Assembly: GCA_963971535.1 (NCBI GenBank)
Contig: OZ020593.1
Location: 18,520,783 to 18,584,782, forward strand
Origin: Notolepis coatsorum
Lineage: Eukaryota > Chordata > Actinopteri > Aulopiformes > Paralepididae
Direction: 5' to 3'
Length of the DNA stretch: 64,000 nt
Shown here one piece after another: positions 1-9,681 of this stretch. The notes under the pieces were generated by a model. That model was given only the letters and a program-made list of their open reading frames with translations. It did not search any database and was not told the origin of the DNA. The translations under genes were made by a program, and so were the position numbers. Positions within the stretch are counted from its first letter, which is position 1. Every line of letters starts with the position of its first letter.

Positions 1-16
1 CTACTTCCCACCCACG

Positions 17-1716
17 GTGAGGCCAGAGACATGTAAAATGGACTTACACGTCTTCAGTGACGCCTCAGAGGTCGCATACGGATCAGTAGCCTACTTGCGG
101 GCCCAAGACCAAGGGGGAGAGATCTACACAGCATTTGTCCTCGCCCGCTCGAGAGTAGCCCCACGCAAGCAACAATCTATCCCACGTCTAGAGCTCTGCG
201 CAGCCCTAGCCGGAGCGCACCTAGCCACGCTCATCCAACGTGAGCTCACCATACCGGTGTCTAGAACAATCCTGTGGTCAGATTCCACGACGGTACTCGC
301 CTGGATCAAATCGGACTCATGCAAGTACAAAGTCTTCGTGGGAGTCAGAGTCACCGAGATTCAAGACTTAACCGAAGAGTTAACCGGAGAAACAGAGTGG
401 CGCTACGTTGATACAAAACAGAACCCAGCTGACGTCATCACCCGGGGGATGCCCCTGGATGACCTCACCCGTCGCAATGTCTACAGTGACGGCCCCGCAT
501 TCCTAAGACTCCCGGAAGGACAGTGGCCCATGCCTATCCCGAGGGAAGCCAGTCCAGAGGAGGTGGAAATTAAGAAGTCTGTGTTCTGTGGATTGAGCAC
601 CGTAGCCTCCACCGACCCTAACATAAACGATTGCACGTCCATCGAGAGTGCACAACAAAGAACATTCCTGCGGTACCACCCGGAGTGCAAGTCCCCCGCT
701 GATATGTCAGCAGCTAACTACGAGGAAGCAGAATTGCTTCTACTGCAGCGAGCCCAGAGAGACTCGTTCCCCGATGAATTGGCCTGTCTACAGGGAGGAA
801 AGCCCGTCCCATCCGACAGCAGATTAATTCACCTGGCCCCCGAGAGCGACGCTCACACCCTCATCAGAGTGGGTGGTCGCCTACGCAGAGCCCCCAATCT
901 ACCGGATGACATTAAATACCCGATCGTATTGAACAGCCGACACAAGGTCACAGAGCTGATTATAAAGAAATACGATGAGGATGTACATCACGCAGGAGCA
1001 GAAAGAGTCTTCGCGGAAATCAGACGTCGTTACTGGATCCTACAAGGAAGAGAGGCGGTACGACACTTCCAACGAACATGTCTAGACTGCCGCAAGTGGC
1101 GCGCGCAGCCCAGCATACCAAGGATGGCTGACCTTCCTCCATGTCGCCTCCGAATCGGTGACAAGCCATTCCACTCAACGGGTATGGACTGCTTTGGCCC
1201 GCTGCACATAAAGAAAGGAAGAGGAACCGAGAAGCGGTGGGGTATTGTATTCAAATGCATGACCACCAGAGCGATACACATCGAGCTTCTCCCGACCATG
1301 AGCACAGACTCATTCCTTATGGCCTTCCGTAGATTCATATCACGGAAAGGAAGACCGTCTACCCTATTGTCCGATCATGGGACAAACTTCAAAGGCGGCG
1401 AAAGAGAGCTGAGAGAGAGCTTCCAAGCTATGGGCCCAGAACTTAAGACCCACCTCGCTCCAGCACAGGTTGATTTCCAATTCAACCCCCCAAACGCACC
1501 CCACTTCGGTGGCACTTGGGAACGAGAAGTGCGCTCCATAAAGACAGCCCTGTACGCAGTACTTGGGGCCCAGACTGTGGCGGAAGAAGTCCTAATGACA
1601 GTCCTCACGGAGATTGAGGGAGTACTTAACTCGAAGCCCCTCGGATATGTCTCCAGTGATGTGGCGGATATCGACCCAGTTACCCCCAACACACTCCTGA
1701 TGGGGCGGCTAGATCC
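17..1716 (+). pseudogene. BEL/Pao pol fragment: RNase H and integrase
   Basis: Open frame of 566 residues up to the insertion point. Residues 9-145 look like RNase H with the D-E-D-D set at D15 (VFSDAS), E59 (RLEL), D89 (LWSDS) and D139 (NPAD). Residues about 305-360 hold an integrase zinc-binding region ending in CLDC (C355, C358) after HH at 324-325. Residues 385-505 hold the integrase core with D391 (GMDCFG), D453 (LSDHGTN) and E502 (GTWERE). The arrangement RNase H, zinc-binding, integrase core, then a DUF5641-type tail is typical of Pao pol. The frame is cut after GRLD by the element starting at 1717; the extra residues of the ORF up to 1807 belong to that insertion. It is non-functional as it stands because it is interrupted and lacks its upstream part in this window. 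Confidence 0.88.
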
Positions 1717-2040
1717 AGGGATTAAAGCAAAAAAAAATCTCCTGACTGAACTTTTTTTCTGGCCAAGTCATATTCTTATTTTAACCTCTACTGTATTTTT
1801 TTTTTAATAGCGTTAGCGTTTTAAGGGAGCCTACTTGTAGAGCGAGCCTACTGTCCTGACTGTGACTATAGAGACCCTACTGTTGTGTGCTGGAGAGCGT
1901 GAATGCAAGTCTTGTGGCTAGCTTCTGATTGATGGCGAGCTAGCACCCCTCCCCACTTTGAACCATGAACTAAATGGCTTGTTATCATACAAACAAGGGA
2001 CTAAACACGTTTAGCAATTATGCCACAACAACAATGGACA

Positions 2041-2395
2041 GTCTCCTCCCCACCGTTTGTATATATTTATTTACCACCCACTCACTCACCCCCTCCTAAT
2101 GTACAGTCTCCTCCTCATCATATGTATATATTTACTGTTAGGATCTCTGGGTAACAGTACTGTATATTTGCATATCGTATATGTGACAAATGTAACAGTA
2201 CTATTACTATATACCTGTAAGGCATGTATGTCCCTATGTCATAAATGTCATGATGTCATGTGTATGTTGTGTATGTCATAAATGTCACTATGAATTGAAA
2301 ATGGGGGACCCTGATGATGTAAACAAGACAAACGCCTTTCTCTGGTCTACATCCCCTTAACAATTGTGTGTATTGCTACTGGATTTACAAGATCC
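2041..2395 (+). mobile_element. LINE 3' fragment, family L (copy 1)
   Basis: A CR1/L2-type LINE 3' untranslated segment. It shares with about ten other copies in the window the block 'gggggaccctgatg', 'aacaag' and 'catccccttaacaattgtg'. This copy lacks the normal tail and ends in 'gatccagagtg' just before the next copy. It lies inside the Mutator-like element. Confidence 0.6.
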
Positions 2396-2396
2396 A

Positions 2397-2812
2397 GAGT
2401 GAATGAATGAATGAAAACTTTATTTAATACACGAGACCCTCTTCTTGGGACCAAGTAAGGTTTTGTCGATAATCCAATGTATAGTTACAACCCCCCCCCC
2501 ATCCCACCCAACCACCTCCAATGTACAGTTTCTTCGTCAAATGTATATACTCTTTTTAGACTATTTTTGTATCACAAACAAACAATAGGCTACTGTATTT
2601 GTAAATCTGGTATGTCATAAATGTATAGATGTAGCAGTATTGTCTATCTGTATGTCATGTGTGTCATATATGTTATGATGAACTGAAAATGGGGGACCCT
2701 GATGTAAACAAGACGAAAGTCTTTCTCTGGTCTGCATCCCCTTAACAATTGTGTGTATTGAGCTGTACTGTACCCATTCTGCAATCTGTTAATAACAATC
2801 AATCAATATTTA
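2397..2812 (+). mobile_element. LINE 3' fragment, family L (copy 2)
   Basis: Plus-strand 3' end of the same LINE family. It opens with a (GAAT)n run and a stretch that is the reverse of 59400-59440, continues through the conserved 'aaaatgggggaccctg' block at about 2687 and ends in 'aatctgttaataacaatcaatcaat', the family's simple-sequence tail. Its tail abuts the tail of copy 3. Confidence 0.65.
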
Positions 2813-3030
2813 ACAGATTGCAGAATGGGTACAATACAGTACAGCTCAATACACACAATTGTTAAGGGGATGCAGACCAGAGAAAGACGTTCGTCTTGTT
2901 TACATCAGGGTCCCCCGTTTTCAATTCATAGTGACATACATGACATACAGGTATATAGTAATGTTACATTTGTGACATATATGATATGCAAATATACAGT
3001 ACTGTTACCCAGAGATCTCCCGGACAAATG
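2813..3030 (-). mobile_element. LINE 3' fragment, family L (copy 3, inverted)
   Basis: Minus-strand 3' end of the same LINE, starting 'aacagattgcagaatgggtac' beside the tail of copy 2. The two form a tail-to-tail palindrome of roughly 120-bp arms centred near 2806. Confidence 0.65.
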
Positions 3031-3070
3031 GGAGAAAGACGTTTATTGAGCTTAAAAACAATTGATACCG

Positions 3071-3297
3071 CAAATAACGTTCTGATTAACAAAGTCATTC
3101 GTTTTGTGGCATTAACGTTATCTAGATTTATCAACATTCATACATTTATCAGAAAGCGAGCGGCGCAAGCACACACACGAAACACCACCAACAACAACAA
3201 CAACGACAACAACACACTGCTTGTCGCGTAAATAACGTTCTGATTAACAAAAGGCATTCGTTTTGTGGCATTCACGTTACCTAGATTTATCAATAGC
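3071..3297. repeat. Direct repeat, two units about 160 bp apart
   Basis: The stretch 'taacgttctgattaacaaa' through 'tagatttatcaa' (about 62 bp) occurs at about 3071-3132 and again at about 3229-3291 with a few changes. The spacer is A/C-rich (AAC)n-like. It lies inside the Mutator-like element and may be a subterminal duplication of that element. Confidence 0.6.
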
Positions 3298-3704
3298 AAT
3301 AGTAATATATATGTTTCTTTAGACTAGAATAAGTCAAATGAACTTACGGTCTCGTAAAAAGTTGCCGCATGGTGTTGATGAGTCAGTTTACTCGCGAGTA
3401 GAGCTAGACGCTAGAGAGTCTCAAAATGGGCGCTTCCCATTGGTGCTGAGCACAGCGGAGGCGGGTGAAAGGGCTGTAAACTCAGAACAATCTCGCCTTC
3501 TGGTTGGTTGCATTTGCCTGAGAATTTGCCGATTGCTCGCAAATGACTGTTTGGTGCGGCCGCGGTAGGGGAAAAAAGGATATTTGACGCCTCTGATTGG
3601 CTCAGGTTAAAATCCGTCACGACTCCAAATCAAATGACGGAATCTCCAAATCAAATGGACGGATATCCGTCCCAAGACGGAACGCTTTAATGCCTGCTAG
3701 ATCC

Positions 3705-4083
3705 CACATTACCCCAGACAATGTACCGGCCTGAAGAAGCGAACGGCCGACGAATGTGGAGGTACAGCCAAGTATTAGCCGACAAGTTTTGGAACAGTTT
3801 CCTACTGCACTACCTACCGTCTCTACAGACCCGCCAGAAGTGGGTAAAGGAGAGAGACAATTTGACAGAAGGAACAGTCGTCATGATTATTGATCAATCA
3901 CTGCCCAGAGCTATGTGGCCGGCCGGCCGCGTAAGCAAAGTGATCACCGGTGCCGACGGCAAGGTCCGAGCAGCTGAAGTGCTCGTCCAGGGTCGCACTT
4001 ACACCCGTCCCGTGGCAAGGCTCATAGAACTGCCTCGACTCCCAGACACAATCGATGATGACCATGACCCTACAACCCTATGA
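3705..4083 (+). pseudogene. BEL/Pao pol C-terminal fragment (DUF5641-like)
   Basis: The reading frame continues from the upstream pol fragment across the insertion and ends at a stop at 4081-4083. Recognisable features are RRMWRYSQVLADKFW, then LPSLQTRQKW and MWPAGRV, which match the DUF5641 domain that follows the integrase core in Pao elements. An internal ATG at 3721 gives an apparent 120-residue ORF, but the true frame enters from the duplicated target site. Only the junction made by the insertion breaks it. Confidence 0.82.
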
Positions 4084-4192
4084 CTTTGTGAAGTTGACTG
4101 ACCCCTACAGCAAACCCTTATGTGTAAATAGACAACGCGATTAATCTGTCTCCGTTTAACTGATTAGCTCCGGGACCTATTCAGGGGGTGGC

Positions 4193-5475
4193 TGTTGTGA
4201 AGGGCCAGATTAAACCGAATATATATATTTATTTATATATATTTAATTGTATTTGTATATTCTCTAATATTCCCTGATATCCCTTGTATATTCCTTGTAC
4301 AATATGCATTGAATATCCATTCTAGCCTACTGAACATCCCATAATAGTCTCCATTCTACTATTGGTCGAGACCTTGGTGCCAGGCTGCCATACCCCTCAG
4401 ACCCAGTTCAAACGTACCGCTCGACATGTACGAACAAGTCCTAGTTCCGCGTAGGAATTTGGCTACCGCACCACTAATGGGACTATTTGTTCATAGTGCG
4501 TATATATACTGCGCTACTAAAGTAGGACTTTCTTTTCAGTCCAGTTTCTTACCCTCCAATAGAGTCACAGACGTAAAGCCTCCCCGCGATGCCACGTGTG
4601 GGAGTAAGGCCAAGTTCGCCTACCATCGGTATTGAGACATTGTGTATATTAATATTTGAATAGTCATATTTGGCACTATATCGTCGAGTTGGACGTAGTC
4701 TATTAAGCTAATAATAGTCTGTTAATATATAGTGCTTCGTGCGGTGAGAATACTACCGTAGTCAGTACCCCATCGTTTCGGGCAGAGAACTGGCTGCTTA
4801 CCCAGGGTGGTTGACCCTATGTGAAGCTGCACCCGAGGAGCCCCAGAGCCGACGAGCGAGTGGACCTGTATACCGGATTATTCTACCGACGACAGCCCGC
4901 CTTCCCAGGCACGGATTATGCTTTGGATACTTTGATTATTCTATGGATAAAGACCCCCGACACTACCGTGTGTTGGAACCCCCCCCCTGGAGAGGACACA
5001 AGGTGAGGAGACGCTCTGCAAGACGAGGTCTCTCCACATCTCTCCCCCGTGGACCGGAGAGAGCCGGCCCACAAAGAGTCCACCTGCTTTCATCTGTGGT
5101 CCAAGGATCGCCGGCGCATTGAACGTCACTACAGTGGGTTCTCCTGGGATACCCTTGGCCGGACGAGGCAGCTGGATTCTACCCCCCCCCCCCCCTCCTA
5201 CTCCTGTCGGCTTACAATCGACCGGATTAACCCCCTCTAGTGTATCCAGCCTATAATCATTAAAGTATCATTGCTGTTATTCCTTAACTATTCCAGGTCG
5301 TATATTTACCACCTGCGCCTTCAGAGATTGGACATTATCTATTGATATACCGACGAATACTCCTTGCCATAAAAGTGCATACTATTTCAATTCATAAATG
5401 TAATTAAGTGATTAAGTGCTTATTCTACACACCATCGCTGTGTAGGAAAATAAAGACCTGTTTCTAATTCGTACA
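4193..5475 (+). repeat. 3' LTR of the BEL/Pao element
   Basis: It begins TGTTGTGAAGG directly after a purine-rich tract (CAGGGGGTGGC) and ends near 'aattcgtaca', giving the usual TG...CA ends and a length of about 1.28 kb. A polyadenylation signal AATAAA lies about 25 bp before the end. The 5' partner is outside the window, so the exact ends are inferred. Small ORFs here (for example 4811-5122) are not genes. Confidence 0.6.
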
Positions 5476-5759
5476 TTTGTGTTGGATCCGTTTCATCTAC
5501 GTGAGAGTGTTCATGATAATATATTTATGCCGTGTACTGGGTGGCCGAATATTAAGTACAAAGGTAGTGGTAGTAAGTATCATATCTAGTAATACAGTCA
5601 GGGAATTGTACCCCTCAGTTACAGTAACCAATACTGATTCCTACTGTGTTTTAATTATTGTACTATGTCTTAATTATTGTAGTGCTCATGTCACCTGCCC
5701 CAGAGACTACAGTTGAGAATTAGCCAACCTGGCTAAACTGGCATATTTACAGTCAAATG
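5476..5759. other. No recognised feature
   Basis: AT-rich sequence after the LTR. I see no coding exon, inverted terminal repeat or tandem array here. Confidence 0.5.
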
Positions 5760-6181
5760 TTCCTTAATATGCACTGTCTCTGTATTTTAAACCAATAAAT
5801 ACAAATACAAACTGCATATAACCCATATAACTCATCATATAATGTATGATAGATAACATGTACAATAATGCTGTGTATACATATATTTATTCTTACCGTA
5901 TATCTATCCACATCTGTCTGTACATACCTGTATATAATCGCTGCTGGCCAGTATGACTTACTACCATTGTGTCTTTATACCTGTATCACTGTACATATTA
6001 ATACTACAACTCTGTATATACATCTGATAAGCACTATTATTCAGTAGTAGTACTAATTTATATATTTTATACCCAGTTTAATCACCTGTACATTGTACAT
6101 TACATTTGCACTCTGGTTGGATGCCAAACTTAATTTCGTTGTACTGTACTTTTGCTGTATGATTGATGACAATACAAATAT
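5760..6181 (+). mobile_element. Dispersed repeat E (retroelement 3' end)
   Basis: Contains motifs shared with 6810-7060, 25140-25330, 47880-48215 and 50103-50350 (the last two inverted): 'gcactctggttggatgc', 'gttgtactg', 'acctgtacattgta' and a (TAATC)n-like tail. It looks like the 3' end of a non-LTR retrotransposon of uncertain clade. A SINE is inserted near its 3' end and the tail resumes at 6433. Confidence 0.5.
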
Positions 6182-6432
6182 AAATGGCTGCATTTATATA
6201 GCGCTTTTATCCAAAGCGCTTTACAATTTGTTCCTCACATTTGACCCATTCACTCACACACCGACGGTGAAGGCAACCATGCAAGGTGCCAACCTGCTCA
6301 TCAGGAACAATTAGGGGTTAAGTGTCTTGCTCAAGGAACACATCGACACACTGCCCGGGAGGAGCGGGAATCGAACCTGGAATCTCCGGATTGCCAGACG
6401 ACTGCTCTACCTCCCGAGCCACTGTCGCCCCC
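6182..6432 (-). mobile_element. tRNA-derived SINE, family B
   Basis: Read on the minus strand it starts 'gggggcgacagtggctc', has an A-box-like region in the tRNA-related head and a B-box GGTTCGATTCCC, followed by 'gagcaagacacttaacc' and 'gcgctatataaatg' at the 3' end. Other copies are at 39464-39680, 39683-40185 (interrupted) and 48216-49088 (interrupted). It sits inside repeat E with short flanking 'aatac' duplications. Confidence 0.8.
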
Positions 6433-7060
6433 AATACATTTTAATCTAATCTAATCTATTTCTGTATGGTCGTATGGGAATCTTAACAAGAATACAGGAG
6501 CAAGTTGGCGAGGTGGTCAGTGTAGCCAGTAAAGTAACTGGGAGACATAAAAGCAGCTCTCTGGGAACAGAGGAGGAGGAGGAGGAGGAGGAGGAGGAGG
6601 AGGAGGAGGAGGAGGAGGAGGAGGAGGAGAGCTGTACCCTCACATCCCCTCTCTGAGGCTAAGCCTTGGCAGGCGCTACAGGATGCCTTGGCAACAAAGA
6701 ACATACCGTATACAAGACGTCATTCATTCCACATGCAGTTAGCCTGCTCACTTCTCAGACTTCACTTTTAACTGCTGTATTCTGCACGGTCAATGTCGTT
6801 TATTGTGATGTGCTGTGTGGATGTATGGCCAGTATGACTTACTACCATAGTGTCTTTATACCTGTATCACAGTACATACATCTGATTAACACTATTATTC
6901 AGTAGTACTCATTTATATATCTTATACCCATCTTATTCACCTGTACATTGTATATTACTATTGCCCTTTACGGTTACATTTGCACTCTGGTTGGATGCTT
7001 AACTTTTTTTCGTTGTACTGTGCTGATGTACTGTATGATGACAATATATTAATTTATAAT
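6433..7060 (+). mobile_element. Dispersed repeat E, second copy, with (GAG)n
   Basis: Starts with the (TAATC)n tail of the first unit, then runs through 'ggtcagtgtagccagtaaag', a (GAG)n tract at about 6570-6629, 'ggcaggcgctacagg' and 'actctggttggatgc'. The same blocks occur in reverse at 47580-48215. ORFs of poly-Glu, poly-Ser or poly-Leu over the (GAG)n tract are artefacts. Confidence 0.5.
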
Positions 7061-7350
7061 CTGCTCCTACCCTCACACCTGAATTAATAAAGGAACACTT
7101 GACGTGACACTTGACACCTTTACCATACACAGAAGCATCCTCTAAGCGCAATGGTGGTTCACTTTGTTATGATATAGATTATAAACAATATTCAAGCTTT
7201 TGTAACTAGTTATCGTAGAGGTTAATTTATTCTTCTTAATTTATTTATTATTATTCTGTTGTTACGTTGTTCCCTGTTCCCCTGAATCCCCTCCCTTAGC
7301 TGCCCCTCCTGTTAAGCGCCTTGGGTCTCCTGAAAGTTATAAATATAAGA

Positions 7351-7361
7351 TATTATTATTA

Positions 7362-7438
<77 letters not shown>
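7351..7438. repeat. (TTA)n microsatellite
   Basis: About 29 near-perfect TTA units, with one early TTG-type interruption. Confidence 0.95.
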
Positions 7439-7439
<1 letters not shown>

Positions 7440-7973
7440 TCAAAACTAGCCAGTCTAGCTTTAATGCATTCGGTATCTGATCATACTAACACTGGACTGT
7501 TGGATGTGAGTTTTTGGTTTTGTTTGCTCTGTTTTGTGGTTGTACGGAGTTTGTTTAACTTTAATGATGTTTGTGTGACTACTGCACTGTGTAAAATGGA
7601 CAAGTTATTCCAATTCACACAGTCTACAATCAGGATTAATATTATTTATTAATTATAATTTCACTATTAATGACGTTTTAGCCTTAGCATCATAATGTAT
7701 TTTGCCCTACCACACACGTTTAAAAAAAAACTGTTTTCTTATCTCAGTAACCCACTCTGGTCTACTCATTATTTTATTTTATCTATTTATTTATTTTGTA
7801 ATTGAATTAATCAGGACAGTTTTTAGAGTGGAGCTAATCTGTTCATTCAAACACTCTCTGCCTGTTCCTCTGTATTACTGCTGAAACCTCCAAAAACTAA
7901 AAGACAGATGGCGACCTAATATAGATATACAGGCCATGACATGACACACGAGACTGTGAACCACAGGTAGCAC

Positions 7974-8143
<170 letters not shown>

Positions 8144-8298
8144 GTATATCCCAGCATCCATCTAATATCATTAGGACAATAATCTCCAGAGTCAGTCAGA
8201 ACAGAATGAACAGCTGTGCTTATAGGAAGGCGTCACGCTGCCTATGGGATGTCTGCCTGTGTGTGAAGTCGTGCTGTCAAACCCCATCCTCCACCACA

Positions 8299-8650
8299 CT
8301 TAGGCCTTGTCCAGACTAAAATGATTTTGATCCGTTTAGTTTTCGTTTCGTTTTAAGGTTTCCGTAAAAAAAACGAAAACGTCTCAAGATAATAAGCGCA
8401 TGCCACAAATTTACAAAATAAATGTCTTTCCTGTTTTATTTTGAAAACCTCCCGACCGGAAGTGTTATAGTGTCTGTTGCTAGCAGCTTAACTTGTGTCG
8501 GCCGGTTCTGTGCTTTTCGAGCTAACGTAACGTCATTAGTTTCCAAAGGAGAGGAGAGAAAGACCGCGGCTCACATGCAGCTCAAACTACCTGTTGGAAT
8601 AAATTCATTGATTGATGTTTAACTTGTCCCTGTGTGTGTCCAGTCATTTC
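8299..8650 (+). mobile_element. Possible hAT-type miniature element remnant
   Basis: Begins 'taggccttgtccagacta' followed by an ACG/GTTTTCG-rich stretch, which resembles the ends of hAT-type miniature elements. I could not find a matching inverted terminus or target duplication, so it is probably truncated. Beyond it, up to 9058, I see nothing recognisable. Confidence 0.3.
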
Positions 8651-9055
8651 GACTAGCAAACGTTGTATTTAACGACGTTACCTCAGGATACCACTGTCTA
8701 TTGTATTTAGTTGGTTAGCTATTGTGTTGAGGTGAGACTGTGGTGAGACCGTGGTGAGACCGTGAGATCTCAGTCAACTTGTCAATTAGCCATTTTATAC
8801 ACTTTTTTTTCTTATAGAGGTGGGACTCTGTGGGAATCACTCCATTCCATTTCAGTTATTGTTGAGGTCACAATTCCATTTGAAATAGATATTCGATTCA
8901 TCTTATCAAGGGAATTCAATAGGTTAGATCCTTAGGGTGCTATGAACGTGGGCGGGAAATGTAGGTATTCTCACAATTCAATTTGATTTCAATTACGATT
9001 AGAATCTAAATATATTCTCAATTAACTGATTTCTATTAACCTTTGTGTAACAAAG

Positions 9056-9058
<3 letters not shown>

Positions 9059-9143
<85 letters not shown>
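9059..9143. repeat. (AT)n microsatellite
   Basis: About 85 bp of uninterrupted AT dinucleotides. Confidence 0.95.
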
Positions 9144-9144
<1 letters not shown>

Positions 9145-9499
9145 TGTATATAGTGTGAGCCTTTCTGCTTGGTTAATCTTGGCAATGATCTGTAGGATTT
9201 AGCAAGCTATTTATAGTTCTAAAGTGATAGGAAAGTTGGAACCATATCACAGGTCTGAAAGCATTTTAATATTAGAAGATTTTGTCATTCCTCCCCCCCC
9301 CCCCCACAAATTATCTCCTGATGACAGATAATCACATCTCCTTCTGCATGACTTCACGTCGGAAATGTCACAGATTTGTCAAAAAACAACTCTATCTCTA
9401 CAAAGTCCTATATGGCTAGTAGTGGACTGAGAATTTATTTAGAGAATGGCCATATCCCACGGTCATATCAGGAGAAGGCTATAGGAGAAGAGGGGGTAC

Positions 9500-9596
9500 C
9501 TGGTAACTTGTTGACCTGCCCTGAGACGATCCTCTCATTGTCATGAAAGGACACTCCATGCCAGTAGATGTCACAGGCTGCCCTCCGTCCAAGAGG

Positions 9597-9599
<3 letters not shown>
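9500..9599 (-). CDS. ttll11: ttll11 exon 3 (FPLGRR...DIYWHGVSFHDN...)
   Basis: Too short for an ORF scan but clear by motif: on the minus strand it reads FPLGRRAACDIYWHG, SFHDN, SGQVNKLP, which matches the TTLL11 segment just before the ATP-grasp core. The acceptor is a long (CT)n run ending in CAG at 9600-9602; the donor is CCAG|GTACCC with the intron starting at 9499. Length 100 nt, so it enters in phase 0 (after the Glu of exon 2) and leaves one nucleotide into a Gly codon. Confidence 0.88.

Positions 9600-9681
<82 letters not shown>

Larger units (their letters stand above)
1717..3695. mobile_element. Mutator-like non-autonomous DNA transposon
   Basis: The 1979-bp segment is bounded by terminal inverted repeats of about 12 bp: AGGGATTAAAGC at 1717 and its complement form AGGCATTAAAGC read inward from 3695, with one mismatch. 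It is flanked by a perfect 9-bp direct repeat GCTAGATCC (1708-1716 and 3696-3704). Taking out the element plus one copy of the repeat joins the two halves of the BEL/Pao pol frame without a shift. A 9-bp duplication is characteristic of Mutator-like elements. No transposase is seen; the interior holds LINE 3' ends and short duplications, so the copy is non-autonomous. Confidence 0.8.
1..5475 (+). mobile_element. BEL/Pao LTR retrotransposon, 3' half
   Basis: This is the 3' half of a BEL/Pao-type LTR retrotransposon; the 5' LTR, gag, protease and reverse transcriptase would lie before position 1. In order it shows RNase H and integrase coding (17-1716), a later insertion (1717-3695), the C-terminal integrase-side domain (3705-4083), a purine-rich tract (about 4182-4192) and a 3' LTR (4193-5475). 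The pol frame is open up to the insertion and continues in frame on the far side, so the copy was fairly young when it was hit. It is antisense to ttll11 and probably sits in one of its introns or in flanking DNA. Confidence 0.85.

Noticed and set aside
4811-5240. Small ORFs in the BEL/Pao LTR
   Set aside because: They lie inside the LTR and have no similarity to retroelement proteins.
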